Assembly: GCA_024742705.1 (NCBI GenBank)
Contig: JANSXZ010000010.1
Span: 60,969-124,968, forward strand
Source of the DNA: Paracoccaceae bacterium
GTDB taxonomy: Bacteria > Pseudomonadota > Alphaproteobacteria > Rhodobacterales > Rhodobacteraceae
Length of the DNA stretch: 64,000 bases
Direction: 5' to 3'
Positions 47,073 to 56,166 of the stretch are shown in pieces (position 1 is the first letter of the stretch; each line of letters opens with the position of its first letter). The position numbers were made by a program, and so were the translations under genes. A model generated the notes under the pieces. The model was not told the DNA's origin. It worked only from the letters and a program-made list of their open reading frames with translations, and made no database searches.

Positions 47073-47723
47073 CTAACCTCGCGCCGGCATCGTTGCAAGT
47101 GCGGGGTCGGTCCCGCCAAGCGCCGGATGGCCGGCCATGCCTTGCCACCACCGCGACAGATCGCTGAATTCAGCGAGCGCGGCGGCCCCCTGCGGAGCGC
47201 CGGTGAAATAGGCCATCATCGGCGCAAGATGCAGGTCCGCAAGGGTGACGGGGCCATTCAGAACCAGACCTTCGGCGGCGATCCCGTCGAGCATCTGCAA
47301 CACCGTCCGGGCATCGGCAAGACCATCGGCGATCAGTTCGGGATCGCCGGTTTCGCCCATCATAGGCAGGAACACCGCCTGCCCGAACACCTGCCGCACC
47401 ATTGGCCAATAACCCTGGGTGTCGATCACCGCCGCCACCTGCGCCATGCGCGCGGCGGCACGCGGATCGTCGGGGATCAGCGCATCGCCGGGAAAGGCCT
47501 GCGCCAGATAGCGGCAGATCACGGCGGTTTCAGTCAGCCGGAATCCGTCGTGTTCCAGCACCGGCACAAGGCCAAAAGGCGAAACCTGGGCCAGCACCGG
47601 ATCGGGCGGGTCGGCGAACGGATCGGTTTCGATCAGTTCGTAATCCAGCCCGCGCACCAGCAGCGTCATCCGTGCGATCCGCCCGTACACGCTGTGGCGG
47701 AACGAAAACAGTTTTATCGGCAA
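47073..47723 (-). CDS. Glutathione S-transferase family protein
   Basis: A 216-residue protein with an N-terminal thioredoxin-like domain (LFSFRHSVYGRIARMTLLVRG, then SPFGLVPVLEHDGFRLTETA) and a C-terminal helical domain with GPVTLADLHLAPMMAYF, the GST hydrophobic-core motif. The serine in SFRHSVYGR could be the catalytic residue of a beta/theta-like enzyme. Substrate unknown. It lies 31 bases before sseA on the same strand. Confidence 0.88.
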   Translation of the reverse strand: MPIKLFSFRHSVYGRIARMTLLVRGLDYELIETDPFADPPDPVLAQVSPFGLVPVLEHDGFRLTETAVICRYLAQAFPGDALIPDDPRAAARMAQVAAVIDTQGYWPMVRQVFGQAVFLPMMGETGDPELIADGLADARTVLQMLDGIAAEGLVLNGPVTLADLHLAPMMAYFTGAPQGAAALAEFSDLSRWWQGMAGHPALGGTDPALATMPARG

Positions 47724-47775
47724 GGCCGTGATCCTTCTGGATGTGCGCCGCGCGCGCCGGCCCGATGCCGGCGTA

Positions 47776-48252
47776 TCAGCGATTGTCTTTCAGCAGTCTC
47801 TGCTTCTGGCGCGCCCAGTCGCGTTTGGCGGCCGTCTCGCGCTTGTCGTGGTTTTTCTTGCCCTTGGCGATGCCCAGCTTGATCTTGGCCATCCCGCGAT
47901 GGTTGAAATACATCACCAAAGGCACCAGCGTCATGCCCTTGCGCTGGGTCGCGTTCCACAGATCGGCCAGTTCCTTGCGCGATACCAACAGCTTGCGCCG
48001 CCGGCGTTCATCATGGCGAAACGTCTTGGCCTGATCGTAAGGCGCGACATACGAGTTGACCAGCCACAGTTCGCCCTCTTCCACGGCGGCATAGCTTTCG
48101 GCGATATTCGCGCCGCCCTGGCGCATCGACTTCACCTCGGACCCTTCCAGAAGCAGGCCGCATTCGATGTCGCGCTCGATCGCATAATCGAAGCGCGCAC
48201 GGCGGTTTTCCGCGATCACCTTGTAATTCGGGTCAGATTTGGTCTGGTTCAT
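47776..48252 (-). CDS. smpB: SsrA-binding protein SmpB
   Basis: A 158-residue tmRNA-binding protein for rescue of stalled ribosomes. [20 protein letters not shown] (near residue 22) and [20 protein letters not shown] at the C-terminus are diagnostic. That basic tail enters the mRNA channel. The length is normal. The start follows no conspicuous ribosome-binding site, but the N-terminus matches the family. Confidence 0.96.
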   Translation of the reverse strand: MNQTKSDPNYKVIAENRRARFDYAIERDIECGLLLEGSEVKSMRQGGANIAESYAAVEEGELWLVNSYVAPYDQAKTFRHDERRRRKLLVSRKELADLWNATQRKGMTLVPLVMYFNHRGMAKIKLGIAKGKKNHDKRETAAKRDWARQKQRLLKDNR

Positions 48253-48302
48253 GACGGGCGTATGTAGGCGCGTGGGGCGCCGGATGCAAGGTGCGCGGGC
48301 GG

Positions 48303-49103
48303 TCAGTGCGCCGGCGCGGCCACCGGATCGAGAAGCGTGCGCCCGCCATCCAGTGTGAGGATCTGCCCGGTCATGAAACCCGACCCCTCCGAGGCGAGGA
48401 ACTGCACCGCATCGGCCAGTTCGGCCGGCGCGGCGATGCGCGACAACGGCGTGTGATCCTCGATGTCGGATCGGTAGCTGCTGTTTTCACGCAACGTGCC
48501 CTGCAATGATGCGCTCATCACCGATCCGAAAGCGACGGCGTTAACGCGGATGCGATACGGCGCCAGCGCGACCGCCAGCGAACGGGTCAGCTGATCCAGA
48601 GCGGCCGAGGCCACCGAATACCCCAACAGATCGGGATGGGTGCGCCGCGCGGCGATGGAACTGAGGTTGATGATCGACCCGCCCGGCCGGTCGGGATCGC
48701 TGCCGCGCTGCTTGATCATCCGCCGCGCCACCAGTTGCGACAGGCGCATTGTCGGAATCACGTTCTGGTTCAGCAGGGCGACAACGGATTCGTCGTCGCC
48801 GTCGAGAGGATCCGAAGCCATCACCTGACGGGCGCCGTTGACCAGGATATCGACCTGATCGAAGGCGTCCAGCGTGGCCGACAACAGGTTTGCCGTCGTC
48901 AGTTTCTCGCGCAGGTCGCCGGCGAAATACCGCACGTTTTCATCGCCGGCCCGATCGCCCACTTCGGCGATCAGGCGCTTTTCATCCATATCGGCGAACA
49001 TCACGTTCGCGCCTTTTTCCAGAAACTGCCGCCCGATGGCCAGGCCGATGCCATTTGCGGCCCCGGTGACGATGGCGGTCTTGCCGGCGATCGAAAACGA
49101 CAT
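48303..49103 (-). CDS. SDR-family protein lacking the catalytic lysine
   Basis: A 266-residue short-chain dehydrogenase/reductase fold. [12 protein letters not shown] (13-24) is the cofactor motif and [10 protein letters not shown] holds the catalytic serine region. The active-site YxxxK is YSVAS: Tyr162 is kept, but Lys is Ser166 (codon TCG). The NNAG motif is also altered to VNGA. Without the lysine, classical SDR proton relay should fail, so it may bind cofactor without reducing, or use another mechanism. It is a single gene between smpB and rsmC. Confidence 0.85.
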   Translation of the reverse strand: MSFSIAGKTAIVTGAANGIGLAIGRQFLEKGANVMFADMDEKRLIAEVGDRAGDENVRYFAGDLREKLTTANLLSATLDAFDQVDILVNGARQVMASDPLDGDDESVVALLNQNVIPTMRLSQLVARRMIKQRGSDPDRPGGSIINLSSIAARRTHPDLLGYSVASAALDQLTRSLAVALAPYRIRVNAVAFGSVMSASLQGTLRENSSYRSDIEDHTPLSRIAAPAELADAVQFLASEGSGFMTGQILTLDGGRTLLDPVAAPAH

Positions 49104-49141
49104 TCAAAGCTCCTGCGGTACGGGTCCGACCCTAGCGTTTT

Positions 49142-50131
49142 TCATGAGCGGCGGCGAGAGGGACGGCTGGCATGGAGAATCTTGAACTGCCCGCTGCCCG
49201 CAATTTCCTCGCATCTGGCAAAGTGGCGTGCGATTTCTGCCTCGTAGGGCAAATGCCGGTTGGCCACCAGCCACAGCGCCCCCGATGGCGCCAGAAGGCC
49301 CGCGGCGGCAGCGATGAAAGCCTGCCCAAGTGCGGGACGGGCCGCGCGCGAGGTGTGAAACGGCGGGTTCGTCACAACCGCATCCAGGCGGCGCGCCCCG
49401 TCCCACCGGGTTGCATCGGCCCAGTGAAACCGCGCACGCGGGTCGGTCACGTTCACGCGGGCGCAATCCAGCGCCGCGTGATCGGCTTCCACCAGGTGCA
49501 GTTCGGTCAGGTCGGCGCGGTCGGCGATCTGCCGCGCGAGATAGCCCCAGCCAGCCCCCAGATCTGCCACCCGCGCGCCCAGTCGGCGCGGCAGCGACCG
49601 CGCCAGAAGGACAGAAGCGGGATCAGGCCCATCCGCCGAAAACACGCCCGGCGCGGTCTGATACCCGTCGACCATACGCGGTGCGGCGCGCCAATCGGAA
49701 AGCGCCCCGGCGTCCGCCCTGGCGGCGATTCGCAGCAGTTTGCCATGCGCCTTCGACAGCACCCCCGTGACAGTGACCCGCTTGCGCAGATCGCGCAGGA
49801 TGCTTTCGATACCGTCCGTCTTGGCACCGTCGACGATCACGTCGCCATCGGTGGTGGCCACGGCCTGCGCCACCATGTGACGCGCCGCAGCCTTGGCGCG
49901 CGGCAGCAGCACAACCGACATTGCCGCCGGCCCCGACGCTGCCACGGCGCAGCCATAGCCGACCGCCTGCCAATGATCGTGATCCGGGCGAAACGGCTGC
50001 ACCACTTCGGTGCGGTCGGATGGAAACGCCGACAGATCGGCCCCATCGTCGGGATGCCAGACCCGAATCAATCCATCGGACGGCAAGGCATAAATGCCCT
50101 CGGCAATGCCAAGGGTCAGACGCGGCGACAC
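49142..50131 (-). CDS. rsmC: Class I SAM-dependent rRNA methyltransferase (RsmC/RsmG-type, RsmC family)
   Basis: A 329-residue protein with two methyltransferase-like halves, as in E. coli RsmC (m2G1207 of 16S rRNA). The N-terminal half is cofactor-free in the family. The C-terminal half has VADLGAGWGYLARQIAD (SAM site) and VTNPPFHTSRAARPALGQAF (catalytic NPPF). The GTG start at 50131 gives the usual N-terminus SPRLTLGIAEGIYALP; the longer frame runs into clpS. It is seven bases from clpS. Confidence 0.85.
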   Translation of the reverse strand: MSPRLTLGIAEGIYALPSDGLIRVWHPDDGADLSAFPSDRTEVVQPFRPDHDHWQAVGYGCAVAASGPAAMSVVLLPRAKAAARHMVAQAVATTDGDVIVDGAKTDGIESILRDLRKRVTVTGVLSKAHGKLLRIAARADAGALSDWRAAPRMVDGYQTAPGVFSADGPDPASVLLARSLPRRLGARVADLGAGWGYLARQIADRADLTELHLVEADHAALDCARVNVTDPRARFHWADATRWDGARRLDAVVTNPPFHTSRAARPALGQAFIAAAAGLLAPSGALWLVANRHLPYEAEIARHFARCEEIAGSGQFKILHASRPSRRRS

Positions 50132-50138
50132 GGCGGTT

Positions 50139-50459
50139 CTATTCTTCTTTTTCCATCGTGCACTGCAATGGGTGCTGATGACGACGCGCGAAATCCATAA
50201 CCTGGCCCACCTTGGTTTCCGCGATCTCGTGGCTGAAGACGCCGACCACGGCAAGGCCCTTCTTGTGCACGGTCAACATGATTTCAAAGGCCTGCGCGTG
50301 GGTCATGCCAAAAAACCGCTCGAGAACGTGAACCACGAATTCCATCGGCGTATAGTCATCATTCAGCAACAACACCTTGTACAGCGGCGGTCGCTTGGTC
50401 TTGGGCTTTGTGTCGATGGCGATGGTGGCATCGCTGTCATCGTCGTTCTTGCCGCTCAT
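50139..50459 (-). CDS. clpS: ATP-dependent Clp protease adaptor ClpS
   Basis: A 106-residue N-degron adaptor delivering proteins with bulky N-terminal residues to Clp[22 protein letters not shown] holds the Asn-Asp pair of the binding pocket, and [21 protein letters not shown] the rest. The first 30 residues are polar and disordered-looking, as expected for the N-terminal extension. Start [10 protein letters not shown] at 50459. clpA is not adjacent in this window. Confidence 0.95.
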   Translation of the reverse strand: MSGKNDDDSDATIAIDTKPKTKRPPLYKVLLLNDDYTPMEFVVHVLERFFGMTHAQAFEIMLTVHKKGLAVVGVFSHEIAETKVGQVMDFARRHQHPLQCTMEKEE

Positions 50460-50565
50460 GATCAATGGCTGATGCAACATTGCGTGTGTGACTCGCGTTC
50501 CGGGGGCAGATTGCGTGTATATAACGTAGAATACAGATTAGAAAAGGTTAGCACAGGCCCGGCGC

Positions 50566-51273
50566 ATGCACAAATCCCTGACCACCGTCGCTTTGGATGC
50601 CGACGACACGTTGTGGCACAACGAACGCTTCTTCCAGCTTACGCAATCGCGGTTCGCCGATCTGCTGCGCGATCATGCCGATCCGGGCCACCTTGCCGAT
50701 CGTCTGCTGGCCGCCGAACGGCGCAACCTGGGGCACTATGGTTACGGCGTGAAGGGGTTCGTTCTTTCGATGATCGAAACCGCCATCGAAGTGACAGACG
50801 CCCGCGTGCCCGCCCCCGTGATCGCCGAGCTTCTGGACACCGGGCGCGAGATGCTGCGCCACCCGATCGAATTGCTGCCGCATGTCCATGACACCATCGC
50901 CGCGCTGGCCGGCGAGGTCCGGGTGATCGTCATCACCAAGGGCGACCTGCTGGATCAGGAGCGCAAGATCGCACAATCGGGCCTGGGCGAGTTGTTTCAC
51001 GCGGTCGAGATCGTATCGGAGAAAACACCCGCCATCTACCGCGAGGTGCTGCGGCGCCACGGCGATGGCGCGGAACGGGCGATGATGGTGGGCAATTCAC
51101 TACGCTCGGACGTTTTGCCGATGCTCGCCGCCGGCGGCTGGGGGGTGCATGTGCCGCACGATCTGACCTGGGCGCTGGAAGAAGCGCCCCCACCATCGGA
51201 CGCGGCGCGATTCCATGCGCTGCCCGATCTGTCCGGGCTGCCCGGCCTGGTGGCGGAATTGCGCCGAACGTGA
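50566..51273 (+). CDS. HAD-superfamily hydrolase
   Basis: A 235-residue phosphatase-type protein. VALDADDTLWHNERFF is HAD motif I with nucleophile Asp and general acid Asp, VIVITKGDLLDQERKI is motif II, and AMMVGNSLRSDVLPMLAAGG is motifs III/IV. The cap is helical (type C1). Small phosphorylated metabolites are the usual substrates. It is divergent from clpS. A TATAAC-like -10 element lies near 50520, but its -35 partner is poor. Confidence 0.88.
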   Translation: MHKSLTTVALDADDTLWHNERFFQLTQSRFADLLRDHADPGHLADRLLAAERRNLGHYGYGVKGFVLSMIETAIEVTDARVPAPVIAELLDTGREMLRHPIELLPHVHDTIAALAGEVRVIVITKGDLLDQERKIAQSGLGELFHAVEIVSEKTPAIYREVLRRHGDGAERAMMVGNSLRSDVLPMLAAGGWGVHVPHDLTWALEEAPPPSDAARFHALPDLSGLPGLVAELRRT

Positions 51274-51361
51274 CGCCGCACCTGCCTTGTTTTTGCCACA
51301 TTGGCCAGTGTAGCAGCCCGCGCGGAACCAGCCCCCAGATGTTGTGCCTCCACCTCGGGAA

Positions 51362-51375
51362 TTAACCTTAACCAT
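51362..51375 (+). promoter_or_regulatory. Candidate CtrA-binding site upstream of dacC
   Basis: TTAACC (51362-51367) followed directly by TTAACCAT (51368-51375), in an AT-rich patch about 110 bases before the dacC start. TTAACCAT and TTAA repeats are the known half-site of the alphaproteobacterial cell-cycle regulator CtrA. The spacing is shorter than the TTAA-N7-TTAA full site. Confidence 0.4.
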
Positions 51376-51482
51376 TTGCAACCTATGGGTTTATTTACCC
51401 CGGCCCCTGTGCTAGCGTGATCCCGAGCAATCAAAAGCCAGCCGGAAAACCGGCGGCGCGAGGCAGACAGAGGCGATCAAAA

Positions 51483-52892
51483 GTGCAGGAACCGCGCATC
51501 GGTAGGCCGGCCCCATTGGGCCTGTTTATTCTCATTTCAGTCTGGTTTTCACTGACACCGGCGTTTGCGGCGCCCTATGCCGCCATGGTCATGGACGCGC
51601 GAACCGGCGAGGTGTTGCATTCGCACAATGCCGATTCAAGGCTGCACCCCGCGTCGCTGACCAAGATGATGACGCTCTACATTGCGTTCGAAGCGGTGCG
51701 GAACGGCGAGATATCGCTCGACACCAAGGTGCGGATCTCGCGCCACGCGGCCTCCGAACCGCCGTCGAAACTGGGGCTTCAGGCCGGCCAGAAGATCGCC
51801 TTGCGGTATCTGATCCGGGCTGCGGCGGTAAAATCGGCCAACGATGCGGCAACGGCGATAGGCGAGGCGATTTCCGGTTCCGAAAAGGCCTTTGCCCAGC
51901 GCATGACCCGCACCGCAAAGGCCCTGGGCATGTCGCGCACCACGTTTTTGAACGCGCACGGCCTGACAGCCGAAGGGCATTATTCAACGGCCCGCGACAT
52001 GACGATCATGGGCCGGCATCTGCTGTACGATTACCCGCAGTACTACAATCTCTTTTCGCGCACCTCGGCGGATGCCGGCGTGCGCTCGGTCAACAACACC
52101 AACCGCAAGCTTCTGGCCGATTACAAGGGTGCCGACGGGATCAAGACCGGATACACCCGCGCGGCAGGGTTCAACCTGGTCGCATCCGCCGAACGTGGCA
52201 ACGAACGCGTCATCGCCACGGTCTTCGGCGGCAAATCCACCACCTCGCGGAACGCACGGGTCGCGGAACTGCTGGATCTCGGCTTCAACAAGGCGCCTTC
52301 GCGCGCGGTGGTGCGCAAACCGGCGCGGCCGGCCTATGTCGCCACCACCGTGCCGGCGGGGGACGATCCGGTCGCCGGAGTCGCCGGGCGCATCACACGC
52401 GCCAGCGGCCTGATCACCCGCAGCCTGCGCCCCGTCGCGCGGCAAGGCAGCACCGCCGCAGCGCCGGTTTTGGCTGCCGCTGATACCGCCCCCCCCGACA
52501 GCCAGCTGAGCGCCGAAACCATCGCGATCGCCACCCAGAGCGCACCGTCCACCGTACCGCGCCCCGCAGCGCGCCCCGCCGTGGCCACCGCGGCCGCAAT
52601 CGGCGCCACCGCCACCGATCAAGAGGTTGTCACACGCGTGTCCACCTCGGGCGGCCGGCATTGGGGCATCAACGTCGGGCGCTATACCACGCTCGATCAG
52701 GCTGAAAAGGTGCTGCTGCGCACGGCGCTGGCCGAGATGACGACGCTCGAAGGATCGCTGCGCAAGGTGGTCAGAAGCAAACGCGGCTTCGATGCGAATT
52801 TTCTCGGGATGACCCGAGAAGAGGCCGATCTGGCCTGCCGCCGGCTTCAGGCGCGCAACGTCACCTGTTTCATGATGGGCCCCGCGTCCTGA
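51483..52892 (+). CDS. dacC: D-alanyl-D-alanine carboxypeptidase (S11) with SPOR domain
   Basis: A 469-residue exported enzyme. It has a signal peptide (hydrophobic 12-28, LTPAFAAPYA), an S11 domain with SLTK (58-61), SAN (118-120) and KTG (221-223), a long Ala/Pro/Thr-rich linker (about 285-380), and a C-terminal SPOR domain (about 385-469) that binds denuded glycan at the septum. It trims terminal D-Ala from pentapeptides. I chose the GTG at 51483 (AGAGG upstream) over a GTG at 51417. The SPOR fusion and CtrA-like box suggest a division-linked role. Confidence 0.9.
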   Translation: MQEPRIGRPAPLGLFILISVWFSLTPAFAAPYAAMVMDARTGEVLHSHNADSRLHPASLTKMMTLYIAFEAVRNGEISLDTKVRISRHAASEPPSKLGLQAGQKIALRYLIRAAAVKSANDAATAIGEAISGSEKAFAQRMTRTAKALGMSRTTFLNAHGLTAEGHYSTARDMTIMGRHLLYDYPQYYNLFSRTSADAGVRSVNNTNRKLLADYKGADGIKTGYTRAAGFNLVASAERGNERVIATVFGGKSTTSRNARVAELLDLGFNKAPSRAVVRKPARPAYVATTVPAGDDPVAGVAGRITRASGLITRSLRPVARQGSTAAAPVLAAADTAPPDSQLSAETIAIATQSAPSTVPRPAARPAVATAAAIGATATDQEVVTRVSTSGGRHWGINVGRYTTLDQAEKVLLRTALAEMTTLEGSLRKVVRSKRGFDANFLGMTREEADLACRRLQARNVTCFMMGPAS

Positions 52893-52905
52893 CGTGATCG
52901 ACACC

Positions 52906-52936
52906 CCCCGCGCCATCCGCATCGCGCGGCGCGGGG
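52906..52936. terminator. GC hairpin between convergent dacC and the D-amino-acid transaminase gene
   Basis: CCCCGCGCC (52906-52914) and GGCGCGGGG (52928-52936), 9-bp perfect arms with a 13-base loop, 13 bases after the dacC stop. It lacks a T-run but is placed as a bidirectional end. Confidence 0.45.
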
Positions 52937-52954
52937 AATGGCCGCCGGCGGCGT

Positions 52955-53815
52955 TCAGATCGCCGCCTTGCGGCTTTCTTCCAGATAGATCTCGCGCAGG
53001 CGCGGTGCCACCCGCCCGGGCCGGCCGTCGCCCAGAACCGCATCGTCGATCTGAACCACCGGCATCACGAAGGCACTGGCCGATGTCACAAAGGCTTCAT
53101 CCGCGCCATAGGCCTCGTCGATGCTGAAATTGCGCTCTTCAACCTCCATCTGTGCCTCGCGGGCGAACCGCAGAACCGCCGCCCGCGTGATCCCATGCAG
53201 GATGTCGTTGCTCAGGGCGCGCGTGACGATCTTGTTGCCCTTGACGATATAGGCATTGTTGCTGGTGCCTTCGGTCACGAAACCGTCCTCGATCATCCAC
53301 GCGTCGTCGGCCCCGGCCTTGCGGGCCATCATCTTGCCCATCGACGGATACAGCAACTGCACTGTCTTGATGTCACGCCGGCCCCACCGCACGTCCGGTA
53401 TCGAAATAACCTTCATCCCCGTACGCGCCGCGGCGCTGTCGGCCAGACCCGGCTTGTTCTGGGTAAACAGAACCACCGTCGGCGCGGTCGTCTCGGGATC
53501 CGGAAACACGAAGTCCCGATCGCCCGGAGCGCCACGGGTGATCTGCAGGTAAACCAGCCCCTCCGCAATGTCGTTGCGCGCCACAAGTTCGCGATGCACC
53601 GCCAACAGTTCGTCACGCTGCATAGGCGCGCGCATGTCCAGTTCCCGCAGGGATCGGTCCAACCGCACCGCATGGGCATCGAAATCGATCAACTTGCCAT
53701 CCAGCACGCTGGTCACCTCGTAAACACCATCCGCCATGAGAAATCCGCGATCGAAAATCGATACCTTCGCCGCGTCCTCGGGCAGGTATTCGCCGTTCAC
53801 ATAAACCGTCCGCAT
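52955..53815 (-). CDS. dat: D-amino-acid transaminase (class IV PLP enzyme)
   Basis: A 286-residue fold-type IV aminotransferase. FDRGFLMADGVYEVTSVLDG, the PLP lysine Lys150 (RRDIKTVQLL), and FVTEGTSNNAYIV with Glu182 follow the D-alanine transaminase pattern more than IlvE. It interconverts D-Ala and D-Glu through pyruvate and 2-oxoglutarate. It is the last gene of a dgcN-dgcA-dat run on the minus strand, nine bases after dgcA, so the amino donor or product is likely D-Glu or D-Ala. Confidence 0.87.
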   Translation of the reverse strand: MRTVYVNGEYLPEDAAKVSIFDRGFLMADGVYEVTSVLDGKLIDFDAHAVRLDRSLRELDMRAPMQRDELLAVHRELVARNDIAEGLVYLQITRGAPGDRDFVFPDPETTAPTVVLFTQNKPGLADSAAARTGMKVISIPDVRWGRRDIKTVQLLYPSMGKMMARKAGADDAWMIEDGFVTEGTSNNAYIVKGNKIVTRALSNDILHGITRAAVLRFAREAQMEVEERNFSIDEAYGADEAFVTSASAFVMPVVQIDDAVLGDGRPGRVAPRLREIYLEESRKAAI

Positions 53816-53824
53816 CGTATCGTA

Positions 53825-54790
53825 TCACCCCCATAGTGCAGCGGTCGGAGGATGCACCCCCGCCGCGTCGAAAGTCAAAGCCTCGGCGCGATCCTCCGCC
53901 AGCAGCAAAGGACCGTCCAGATCGGTCACCATCGCGCCCTGCGCCACCAGAACCGCCGGCGCCATCGCCAGCGACGATCCCACCATGCAGCCCACCATGA
54001 TCCCATAGCCCGCCGCCAGCGCCGCCGCGCGCAAGGCCAGCGCCTCGGTCAGGCCGCCGGTCTTGTCCAGCTTGATGTTCACCACATCGTACTTGCCCGC
54101 CAGACCGGCCAGCGACGCCCGGTCATGGCAACTCTCGTCGGCACAGACAGGCACCGGCCGCTCCATCCCGATCAGCGCATCGTCCGCCCCGGCCGGCAGC
54201 GGCTGCTCGACAAGAGCAACGCCCAGCCGCACAAGGTGCGGCGCCAGATCCGCGTAAACCTCGGCCGACCAACCCTCGTTGGCATCGACAATGATCCGCG
54301 CGTCCGGCGCCCCGCGGCGCACCGCCTCCAGCCGCGGCATGTCGTCAGCTGTGCCCAGCTTGATCTTCAACAGTGGCCGGTGCGAATGGGCCGCCGCCTG
54401 CGCCTCCATCTTTTCGGGCGTGTCCAGCGACAGCGTGTATGCGGTCACCTCCGGCCCCGGCGCCTCCAGCCCGGCCAGATCCCACACCCGGCAGCCCGCT
54501 GCCTTCGCCTCCATGTCCCACAACGCGCAATCCACCGCGTTGCGCGCCGCGCCGGCCGGCAACAGGCCGGCCAGCGTCTCCCGGTCGAACCGCTCCGGCA
54601 AGCCGACGATCTGCGCCTCCACCGAGGTCAGCGTTTCACCATAGCGCGCATAGGGCACGCATTCGCCCCAACCCCGCCGGTCGCCATCCGTCAGCCGCAC
54701 GGTCAACACCTGCGCCTCGCTGCGCGACCCGCGCGAGATGGTGAAAACCTGCGCCAGCCGGAACACGTCCCGGCTCACAACCTTCTGCAC
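53825..54790 (-). CDS. dgcA: N-acetyl-D-glutamate racemase DgcA (enolase superfamily)
   Basis: A 321-residue muconate-cycloisomerase-like protein. LLKIKLG holds the KxK catalytic lysine (Lys142-x-Lys144), Asp169, Glu195 and Asp218 (IVDANEGW, LVEQPLP, CADES) are the metal ligands, and NIKLDKTGG the second lysine. It resembles L-Ala-D/L-Glu epimerases, but pairing with dgcN points to the N-acetyl-D-Glu racemase of the D-glutamate pathway in marine Proteobacteria. The GTG start at 54790 follows AAGGAG. Confidence 0.83.
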   Translation of the reverse strand: MQKVVSRDVFRLAQVFTISRGSRSEAQVLTVRLTDGDRRGWGECVPYARYGETLTSVEAQIVGLPERFDRETLAGLLPAGAARNAVDCALWDMEAKAAGCRVWDLAGLEAPGPEVTAYTLSLDTPEKMEAQAAAHSHRPLLKIKLGTADDMPRLEAVRRGAPDARIIVDANEGWSAEVYADLAPHLVRLGVALVEQPLPAGADDALIGMERPVPVCADESCHDRASLAGLAGKYDVVNIKLDKTGGLTEALALRAAALAAGYGIMVGCMVGSSLAMAPAVLVAQGAMVTDLDGPLLLAEDRAEALTFDAAGVHPPTAALWG

Positions 54791-54845
54791 TTGAGAACTC
54801 CTTCGCGTTGGACACCGCCGCTGCCCCACCGGGTGGCGCGTCCGC

Positions 54846-54880
54846 TTTTCATCTTGCCGGATAAACTCCCGCCGGAGGCT
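54846..54880 (-). repeat. Intergenic short repeat, copy 6
   Basis: On the plus strand TTTCATCTTGCCGGATAAAC, then TCCCGCCGGAGGC. It is the exact reverse complement of copy 4 over 32 bases. Unlike the other copies it lies between two same-strand genes (dgcN and dgcA), and its orientation does not match the stop codon nearest to it. Confidence 0.75.
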
Positions 54881-54903
54881 CCCGCATCACGCCGCCGGCG
54901 CCG

Positions 54904-55905
54904 TCAGATGGCGCTCAGCGCATCTGCCAGACGCCCCGCCCCGTGCCGGAACGGATCGACGGTAGGCAACCCCATCCGCGCTTCGATCTCCGAAAGGCAG
55001 GCCCGCGCCTCGTCCTCGCCCAGATGCTGGGTGTTGACCGAAACCCCGATCACCTGGCACGCCGGGTTCGCCACCCGCGCCAGCGTCAGCGCCACATCGC
55101 GCAGCTCTTCCAGGCCGGGCATGGCGTACTCGGGCAAGCCGCGCATGTGCGGCCGCGTCGGCTCATGGCTCAGGATCAGCGCATCGGGTTGCCCGCCATG
55201 CACCAGCGCCAGCGTGACGCCGGAATAGGAAACGTGAAACAGGCTGCCCTGGCCTTCGATGATGTCCCAATGGTCGGGGTCGTTGGGCGGCGTCAGGTAT
55301 TCGATCGATCCGGCCATGAAATCGGCCACCACCGCATCCAGCGGAACGCCGTCGCCGGTGATCAGGATGCCGGTCTGTCCGGTCGCGCGAAATGTGCTCT
55401 TCAGGCCCCGGGCACGCATTTCGGCATCCAGCGCCAGCGCCGTGTACATCTTGCCCACCGAACAATCCGTGCCCACCGCCAGAACCCGCTTGCCGCTGCG
55501 CGGCTTGCCGTCGGCGATCGGATACTTGACAGAGGGAATGCGCACATCGTGCAGGGTCCGGCCATGCGCGGCCGCCGCAGCCGCCAGGGCGGGCTCGTCG
55601 CGCAGCAGGTTGTGCAGCCCCGAAGCCAGATCAAAGCCCATCTCCAGCGCCTCGATCAGCACCGCCTGCCAGGCCGCGCTGATCACGCCGCCGCGGTTGG
55701 CAACGCCGATCACAAGGGTCCGGGCACCCGCGGCATGGGCTTCGGCCAGGGTCATGTCCTGCAAACCCACCGACACGTTGCACCCTGGCAGCCGGAACTG
55801 GCCGACAGCGTTTTCGGGCCGCCAGTCACGGATGCCCTGCGCCACTTTCGCGGCAAGCTGATCCGGCGCGTCGCCCAGAAACAGAAGGTAGGGTGTCTGG
55901 ATCAT
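54904..55905 (-). CDS. dgcN: D-glutamate N-acetyltransferase DgcN (DUF1611/NAD-synthase-like P-loop protein)
   Basis: A 333-residue protein of the DUF1611 family. LAVGTDCSVGKMYTALALD (P-loop, about 142-160) is characteristic, with VIGVANRGGVISAAWQ upstream and IEGQGSLFHVSYSGVTLALVHG downstream. In the described pathway DgcN acetylates D-Glu, and DgcA then racemises the product to N-acetyl-L-Glu. The start at 55905 follows AGGGAG. It is the first gene of the minus-strand run, divergent from mcl. Confidence 0.83.
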   Translation of the reverse strand: MIQTPYLLFLGDAPDQLAAKVAQGIRDWRPENAVGQFRLPGCNVSVGLQDMTLAEAHAAGARTLVIGVANRGGVISAAWQAVLIEALEMGFDLASGLHNLLRDEPALAAAAAAHGRTLHDVRIPSVKYPIADGKPRSGKRVLAVGTDCSVGKMYTALALDAEMRARGLKSTFRATGQTGILITGDGVPLDAVVADFMAGSIEYLTPPNDPDHWDIIEGQGSLFHVSYSGVTLALVHGGQPDALILSHEPTRPHMRGLPEYAMPGLEELRDVALTLARVANPACQVIGVSVNTQHLGEDEARACLSEIEARMGLPTVDPFRHGAGRLADALSAI

Positions 55906-55920
55906 CTGAATCTCCCTTGG

Positions 55921-56141
55921 TGTTTCGCAAAACTTATCCGCCGGCTTGCGAAAGAGTCTCGCAATTGCAGCAGCCACCCGAGGATTTGGCGCCAAATCCT
56001 GCCTACAACACAAGAAATTGCGCAAAAATCTTGCGCGCCCGGCGGACTTGGTATCCGCCGGGTGCCATGCTGCAACTGCACAACGGCCCTTGCGGGCCTG
56101 TGCGCAATTTAATATCTGCTCGCAGCATACCAACGCAATTT
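55921..56141. promoter_or_regulatory. Cluster of CGCAA/TTGCG motifs in the dgcN-mcl divergent region
   Basis: Repeats include TTCGCAA (55924-55930), TTGCGAA (55946-55952), TCGCAATTGCA (55959-55969), AAATTGCGCA (56015-56024), TTGCGCG (56031-56037), TGCGCAATTT (56101-56110) and CGCAATTT (56134-56141). The last two share CGCAATTT 31 bases apart, about three helical turns. TGCGCAATTT also occurs in the lrp-lysE region, so Lrp binding is the simplest explanation. The 261-base gap otherwise holds no gene. Confidence 0.5.
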
Positions 56142-56166
56142 CCTTCCCTCTCCGAAAGGTCCATCA

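Noticed and set aside
50505..50545. TATAAC/TATATA near the HAD gene as a promoter
   Set aside because: The -10 is good, but no acceptable -35 hexamer lies at 16-18 bases, so it is only mentioned in the gene entry.
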